The notes beneath the pieces are model-generated. The model ran no database searches. It worked only from the letters and a program-made list of their open reading frames with translations, and was not told the origin of the DNA. From Lycocorax pyrrhopterus obiensis (taxonomy: Eukaryota; Chordata; Aves; Passeriformes; Paradisaeidae), in NCBI GenBank assembly GCA_014706295.1, contig JACSVZ010000002.1, forward strand, positions 106,450,547 through 106,514,546: a DNA stretch of 64,000 nucleotides, in the 5' to 3' direction. The position numbers were made by a program, and so were the translations under genes. Of the stretch, positions 58,681-64,000 are shown in pieces. The stretch's first letter is position 1. Each line of letters begins with the position of its first letter.

Positions 58681-60606
58681 ATATTAATTTGTGGTTATTC
58701 TATTCAAATAATCATCATTTTAAATTAACCTTTGCTGTCATCTGCTCACAGCAAAAGAGAGGATCTGAGCACAGTGGAAACAAGTCCACAACTTCTATGG
58801 CTGACTCTCTGTGTCTTTTGGGAACTTGTTTATCCCATTTCACTCAGAACAGAGCAGAAAAGTACTTCTCCCTGTTTAGCTGCCTGCTCATAACATTGCC
58901 ACCATTCATAAAAGCATGGTGCACCAAGCAACCATTTCCCTCCCTGTGAGTGACCAGGGAATGTTCCACCTGCTCTGTCTTAACTTCTGGGCAGACCTTG
59001 GTACTCATTTCTTTGCCTTAGGACAGTGACTGCTGCTGTTCTGTTTGCTGGTCTACCGGGATGTAGTTGTGCCTTCTATTTAGCAGTCAGATTTACCCTG
59101 CCTTGTGATCAGTTTATGGATTGAAGAAGTTATTGATAGCACTTAATAATGCCTTCAGCAGAACATTTATTTGCAAATGTACTAAGACACATTTCCTTGG
59201 TAGATAACCAAGGGAACAGGGAAACTCCCTCTGAATATAGGCATTTTTGTCCAGTGTGTCCAATCCTGTGAGGTTCTGACCACCTCCATGAAACCCTGGC
59301 ACAGGCAGGGATGCTCGGAGCAGCTTGCAAATTGCTATTTTGTGACTGGCAGACATGAATGCCAAATTCATTAATATCCAGAGAATATTTAAAGATGTGA
59401 ACCGAGCTATGGAGATTACACAGCCTGCCCTTGTGAACGGAAAACTGTGTGATATGGCTTTTCTCTTTCCTCCTTCCCCTTCTCCTGTATATGCAGCAAG
59501 AGGTGTTAGCCTAGGAGTCTCTGTAAAGGAGTTTGAGGGAAGCTCACTGCGAATTGAATGCTCTGTATTTTCTGGTGGCCTCTGTCAAGCCTGGCATCTC
59601 GGCACTCTCAGAGCTTAGCAATTTCGCACCTAAGATGATCAGTCCTGTTAAAAAAAAACAAAAGGCAAATCCTGGGCTTTCAAATGCAGTTCCTTCTAAA
59701 ATACTCTGTTAGAGAAGATGAGAAGCATCCATTGGGGACACTGATTAAGAAGAACAAAATGCAACCTCCTTTTTTTTGTTTTGTTTTGGTTTTGTTTTTG
59801 TTTTAGATAAGTAACAAAAAAATTCAGTGTTGGTAATATCACCCTGAAGATATCTACCATTTTACCTGTATTGTTACTCTTTACTGCCAGGGAAAGGTGG
59901 AGGAATTAAATGGATTTTATTTGTAGATCAGGTTAGGCAGAAAGGTTCCATACAATTCTTTCTTAGCTTGCAGACTAAAGCATGTACTGTACATTGGAAC
60001 AAAATTCATCTTCTGTTTCTCTACTGTGATTTGTGTCATAATAAACTTTAAGTTTCTTCTCTAAATTATTTCCCTTTCTGTAATTTCCTCTGGTGACTCC
60101 TGGACCCTGAAGTGCCACTAGCTGCAAAATTACAGATAGGAGTATTTTGAACTCCAGTCATTCACAAGGAATTCATAACCCTGACATCCCACAAATGCTG
60201 TATTTGGTGTGAGATGAAAGGAACTTATTCACTGCTTTAATCATGACCTATTCATTTCTATAAATTAGGATTCCTCTTTATTCAAGCATCTCTCCATTTC
60301 TTTCTTGCCCACTCCAGGACTGACAAAATTTCAAATAACTCATAACAAACTGAACACTTCTGCAGCAGAACATGATTGCTGCAGGAGAAAGGGAAGGAAG
60401 ATGCACAAGAGCAGTGAAAGGAACCTTTGGATTACAAAATTTAGTAATTTTTATTAAAAAAATATAAAGGGTCCAGTCACAGCTTCGTTGTAAGGCACTA
60501 CGTCCCATTTTTGTACAATCTTCTCTTCTGTCTCTCTCCCAGAGACCAACCCCGGGTGAACTTCACTGTGCCAGCCCATGCTGAGCTGAATGATATTTGC
60601 TCTCAG

Positions 60607-60695
60607 TTATAGAATCTTCAAATCACAGAACAGTTTGGGTTGGAAGGGACCATTAAAAGTCCCTAGTTCATCCTGCACCAGGCAGTTTCCATTTA
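60607..60695 (-). mobile_element. CR1 LINE 3'-end fragment
   Basis: The plus strand reads ATAGAATC, then ACAGAACAGTTTGGGTTGGA, AGGGACCATTAAAAGTCCCT and AGTTCATCCTGC. This is the reverse complement of the typical avian CR1 3' end. It is a 5'-truncated copy with no reverse-transcriptase coding region present. CR1 is the dominant LINE of bird and reptile genomes, so this is the main clue to a sauropsid host. Confidence 0.8.
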
Positions 60696-61105
60696 GTATC
60701 AAAATATAACTCCTCTTATCAGCTTTAGACCTTCTGGCTTTATGTTTCCTTTCACCTTTCCGATCTTTGTGAGATCATTGCCCTGGCTGGTTCAGTATGC
60801 AAAGGCAGGGAAATAAACATGGAAATAGGCAGGAGTGATGCTGCAGCCAGTTCTAGGCAAGAATGAAGAAAAGCTGAGTCTTCCAGGAATAACACTGGTT
60901 TCTTTGTTACAAACTAACTCTGCTACACAAAAATTTGCCTAATATTGTGGAACAGTAAAATGAAATATACAATTTCTTTTCCCAAATGTATACATGATAT
61001 AATTTACTTTTACGATATGCTCTGTGTCCTCTCTTAACAAATCAGCTCTTTTGGGGCATTTTGGGTCTGTTCTGGGTTTAACTTTTGTTCAACAGGGTGA
61101 TCAGA

Positions 61106-61127
61106 CCAGTTCACTTGGGTGAACTGG
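61106..61127. repeat. Perfect 9-bp hairpin with 4-nt loop
   Basis: CCAGTTCAC, loop TTGG, GTGAACTGG. Read as DNA sites it contains AGTTCA and TGAACT half-sites in inverted orientation 6 nt apart, which loosely resembles a nuclear-receptor element. It sits in a locally GC-rich patch (about 61.09-61.26 kb) of unknown origin. Confidence 0.6.
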
Positions 61128-63654
61128 CAGTACCCCAGCAGAGGGTGAGGAGCCTGGCTGCGTTAGGGGAGCCCCCTCTCGCTGCTCTCCAGGTTCTGGT
61201 CTTCCTGGACCCTCTGCGGCTCTGCCTTCAGGGGACCAAGCACCACGGTCTGCCCCTGCCACTGCTGTTCTGCTCTTACATCACAAAGAAAATCAGAGGG
61301 TTTAAGAGGTTTTTCATAACCTGAGAGTGTTTTCAGAGAACACAAAATATTTCGTCTCATATTTGGCACTTTCCGTGTTGGCAAAGCAATAAAATTAATG
61401 TAATCTTCCTCTTCATGTCAGTTTATTTGGGTGCCCAAGTTTTTCAGAGTCAGTTTGCCCTGGGTGACCAAGGGACCAATTTTCCCAACGTTGTTACGTT
61501 TATATGACCCAACTTATTTTTCTGATAATTCATCAAAGTATTCTACTGCCATCCTTGCTGACCTTTCACTCCTTGTTCCTGCAACACTTGTTTTCTTTAG
61601 TAAAACAGATCCTGGGCAGTATTTCGCATCTCACTTCATGATTACTAGATTTTCTTAACGACATCTTCTGAGATAAATTATCAAAGACTTTCTGAAATTT
61701 CCTTAAAAATTTATATAAAATGGTTCTGCATAATCCACGGCTTCATTGAGATCATCAAGATTTTTTTAGGAAGTTATAAAAGGCATGTTTCACTGTTACT
61801 GGATCAGTCATGCTTAGCATTAAGCAGATTTTTTAATTTGCTAACTTATATTTCAACATTTCCTTCTTTTTCATTTGGCTGAGATGATCTTGATTTTAAA
61901 GTAAAATACATGGAATGCTCCATTGCTTTGGTATAACAGAATAGTCTATTTTTAAGGGAAACTTGCATGATTCTGTTAATAGCTATCAGTCTTGATTGAT
62001 GCCATCTGCTCTGGGAGGTTTGTTACTTTAGCATGTCAATCCTGCAGTTTCTCTTCTGATACCTCGGCATTTGACAGGCACCCATCTACAGTAATTAAAT
62101 AGAATACGTAGAGAGTGACTGTATTTTCAATTGGTAAAGACTGATGGGAGGATACAATGTAGTCTCTATAATTGTATCTTGTCATTTTTAACTGCCCCCT
62201 TGATCCAGCAAATTCACTAATTCTCTTTCAGATATTTAAATTTCTCATTTGTTTGTAGAAATGTGTCTCTTTGCATTTGAAATATCCTCTCAGCCCTCCT
62301 ATTTCCCATCTTCCTTTTTTCCTTGCCAGTTTATGTTCCTGTCTTTTGGGCTAGCCAGGGCTAGATTTCCTTTTCCTGAAGGTTACCTGTTTGGTTCATC
62401 ATACTGTGTTTGTTTTTTCTTGCCTTCCTGCTTCCTTTCTGGTTTCAGGGTATGCATACCTTCTGTGATGCAATTATGGTATGCTTAAGTAGTTCCATGT
62501 TGAGGGTAAAGATTGTAATGCCTTCGCTTCTGACTCGTTCTCTGCACTTCTTTCCAACCCTCTCCTCCCTCCAAATGCAAGAAATCTAAAGGATTATATT
62601 TTAATTGTAGTGCAGTTTAAGTGTTATCTTGTTTTTAGGCTTCTATCTGCACCCTGGGAGGCTTTATATGATGTTTTGTATTTCTCGTGTTTCAGCGGGG
62701 GGTGGTATTTGTGTAGTAGCTTCTTTATTTAGGACTGGCCCAGACCGAAGTCTCTGCACTCCTAGAAACTGAATGAAGTGCAATTGTGACACAAACAAGC
62801 AGCAAATGCAATTTCAAATAAAGGTCCTGCCAAGGAGCTTTGAAGGGAAATGATAAATTCAGATTGGTCAGACCATTTGATGCTGGAGCAGGCTTCAGTA
62901 AGTTCAAGGGCACTAGCAGGGTTTTGGAAAAAAGCTGGGTGTGTTATCAGACTGGTGCTCTCTAGAAAGGGAAGAGTTGCTTTGACTTTTTTACACCATG
63001 ATGCTGTTTAACCATGTTTGCTGAACAAGAAACTGGGAAAAAGAGTAAGAAAAGTCCTGGTTTAAGACCAAGAGACACACATGCTTTGTTTTAGCATCTC
63101 TCTGCCATGGTAGGACAAACTGCTTTAATCGCTTTCAAAAACCATGCACAGCTCTGGAACCCAGAGGAAAAATAGAGGCATTTAAAGGAAAATGCCCAGA
63201 GCATTGAGAAGGGGAGGAAAGAGAATCAGGAAGGAAAGAAGTGATATCTTGCCTTCTGTTCACACACTGACAGGAGGAATATGATCTGTAGAGGAAGGAG
63301 AAATCAGGGAAGGGTCAGGCAAAGCCCTGAATATGAACAAATGGTTTGCATGTAGAGCCTGGCTATGGATGATGCCAGATCACTGCACTGCAAAGATACA
63401 ACCAAATCCACACAGGTCCACCTTAGAGTGGGGGACCTGGGAGGGTTCCAAATGTGGATGCCTGATCCAGGCCCATCCCCGTTCCCTTCCCTGCAAGCCA
63501 GCATGGCAGCCAGGTGGGAGCTGTGCACCCTTCAAGCCACATCCCCAGTTTGGGCATCTCAGGAGCACAGCAGGACGTCGGTGCCACGGCACACGATGGA
63601 GGCCACTTGTGAAGGAGTGTCATCGACTTCAGCACGGTGGGCTGCGGCCTGTTT

Positions 63655-63720
63655 GGCTGTGGCTAACTGAAGTCAATGGGAAAAGTCTCCTTCCTGATGC
63701 AGGTGCAGGACTGACACCTT
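63655..63720. mobile_element. Possible ancient LINE (CR1/L3-type) remnant
   Basis: AACTGAAGTCAATGGGAAAA followed by GTCTCCTTCCTGATGCAGG resembles the 'gaagtcaatgggaa...tcc...tgatccagg' tails common in old amniote CR1/L3 copies. The match is short, and the assignment is from memory of the family, not an alignment. Confidence 0.3.
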
Positions 63721-64000
63721 CACAGAGAAGAAGCGGCCATCTCCAGCTTTATACTGAGCTCTCTGTGGCCATGGCAGTAAGAGAACACTACATTCACTTG
63801 AATTCAGCTTTGAAAGGAGTTGCATAAAAGAAAATATTAGCACCACCATACTTTTTAGGAGACAATGAAAGAAGAAAGTTTTTTTTGAAACTGACCCTTG
63901 GCAGCCTGTTTAAAAGAGCTTGAAACTATCTGAACTACACAAGGAAAAAAAAAAAGAAAGAAAAACATGCCCACAAGGGCTGAAAAATCACTTCAGTAAT

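Larger units (their letters stand above)
42341..64000. other. Upstream intergenic region, no gene recognised
   Basis: AT-rich sequence beyond the KCTD1 CpG island. All ORFs are short (the longest is 164 codons, at 63333-63827) and none shows a recognisable domain, splice structure or codon pattern. Repeats seen are a MIR-like SINE (58497-58680), a weaker MIR-like piece (54440-54500), a CR1 tail (60607-60695), an ACC microsatellite (55126-55159), small hairpins at 43657-43687 and 61106-61127, and scattered poly-A or poly-T runs. Non-coding RNA genes cannot be excluded from sequence alone. Confidence 0.7.

Noticed and set aside
63333..63827. 164-codon plus-strand ORF near the right edge
   Set aside because: No recognisable domain, overlapping ORFs on both strands, and part resembles an old LINE remnant.

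Overview
This is a vertebrate nuclear window, sauropsid and most probably avian. It is AT-rich, non-coding sequence with few interspersed repeats, one clear CR1-type LINE tail (about 60.6 kb), two or three old amniote CORE-SINE (MIR-like) fragments, a 5S-rRNA-like segment, one strong GC-rich CpG island, and gene structure with introns. Nothing suggests bacterial, viral or plasmid DNA. The species cannot be named from the sequence alone.

One protein-coding gene is well supported: KCTD1, on the minus strand. Its large first coding exon (39037-40884, 616 codons) encodes the N-terminal half of the long isoform: low-complexity Gly, Glu and Ala tracts, then a DUF3504 domain of the type found in QRICH1, ZMYM2/3/4 and KIAA1958, which is thought to derive from a Crypton tyrosine recombinase. 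About 31.7 kb further along the minus strand, an exon at 7179-7357 carries the Met that starts the short KCTD1 isoform and the first part of the BTB (POZ) domain. The two exons join in phase 0 with GT/AG borders. The remaining BTB and C-terminal exons were not found and should lie beyond the left edge.

Layout. 1-7178 is the 3'-ward intron of KCTD1 (one MIR-like SINE near 1.8 kb). 7179-7357 is the BTB-start exon. 7970-8530 is a small CpG-rich patch just upstream of that exon and is a candidate alternative promoter for the short isoform. 7358-39036 is the long first intron, holding the most striking non-coding structure of the window, a roughly 128-nt near-perfect hairpin at 36603-36730, plus an 83-nt hairpin at 18974-19056, a 55-bp tandem duplication at 14.6 kb and a 5S-like segment at 22.7 kb. 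39037-40884 is the long-isoform exon, inside a CpG island running to about 42.3 kb with an NRF1-type palindrome and an inverted CCAAT box next to the start codon. 42.35-64 kb is upstream sequence in which I see no gene, only repeat fragments and simple repeats.

One locus therefore appears to make two kinds of protein from two promoters: a short BTB transcription co-regulator, and a long form in which a domesticated transposon recombinase domain is spliced in front of the same BTB protein. The long ORFs antisense to the GC-rich exon, and the many short ORFs elsewhere, look like chance.
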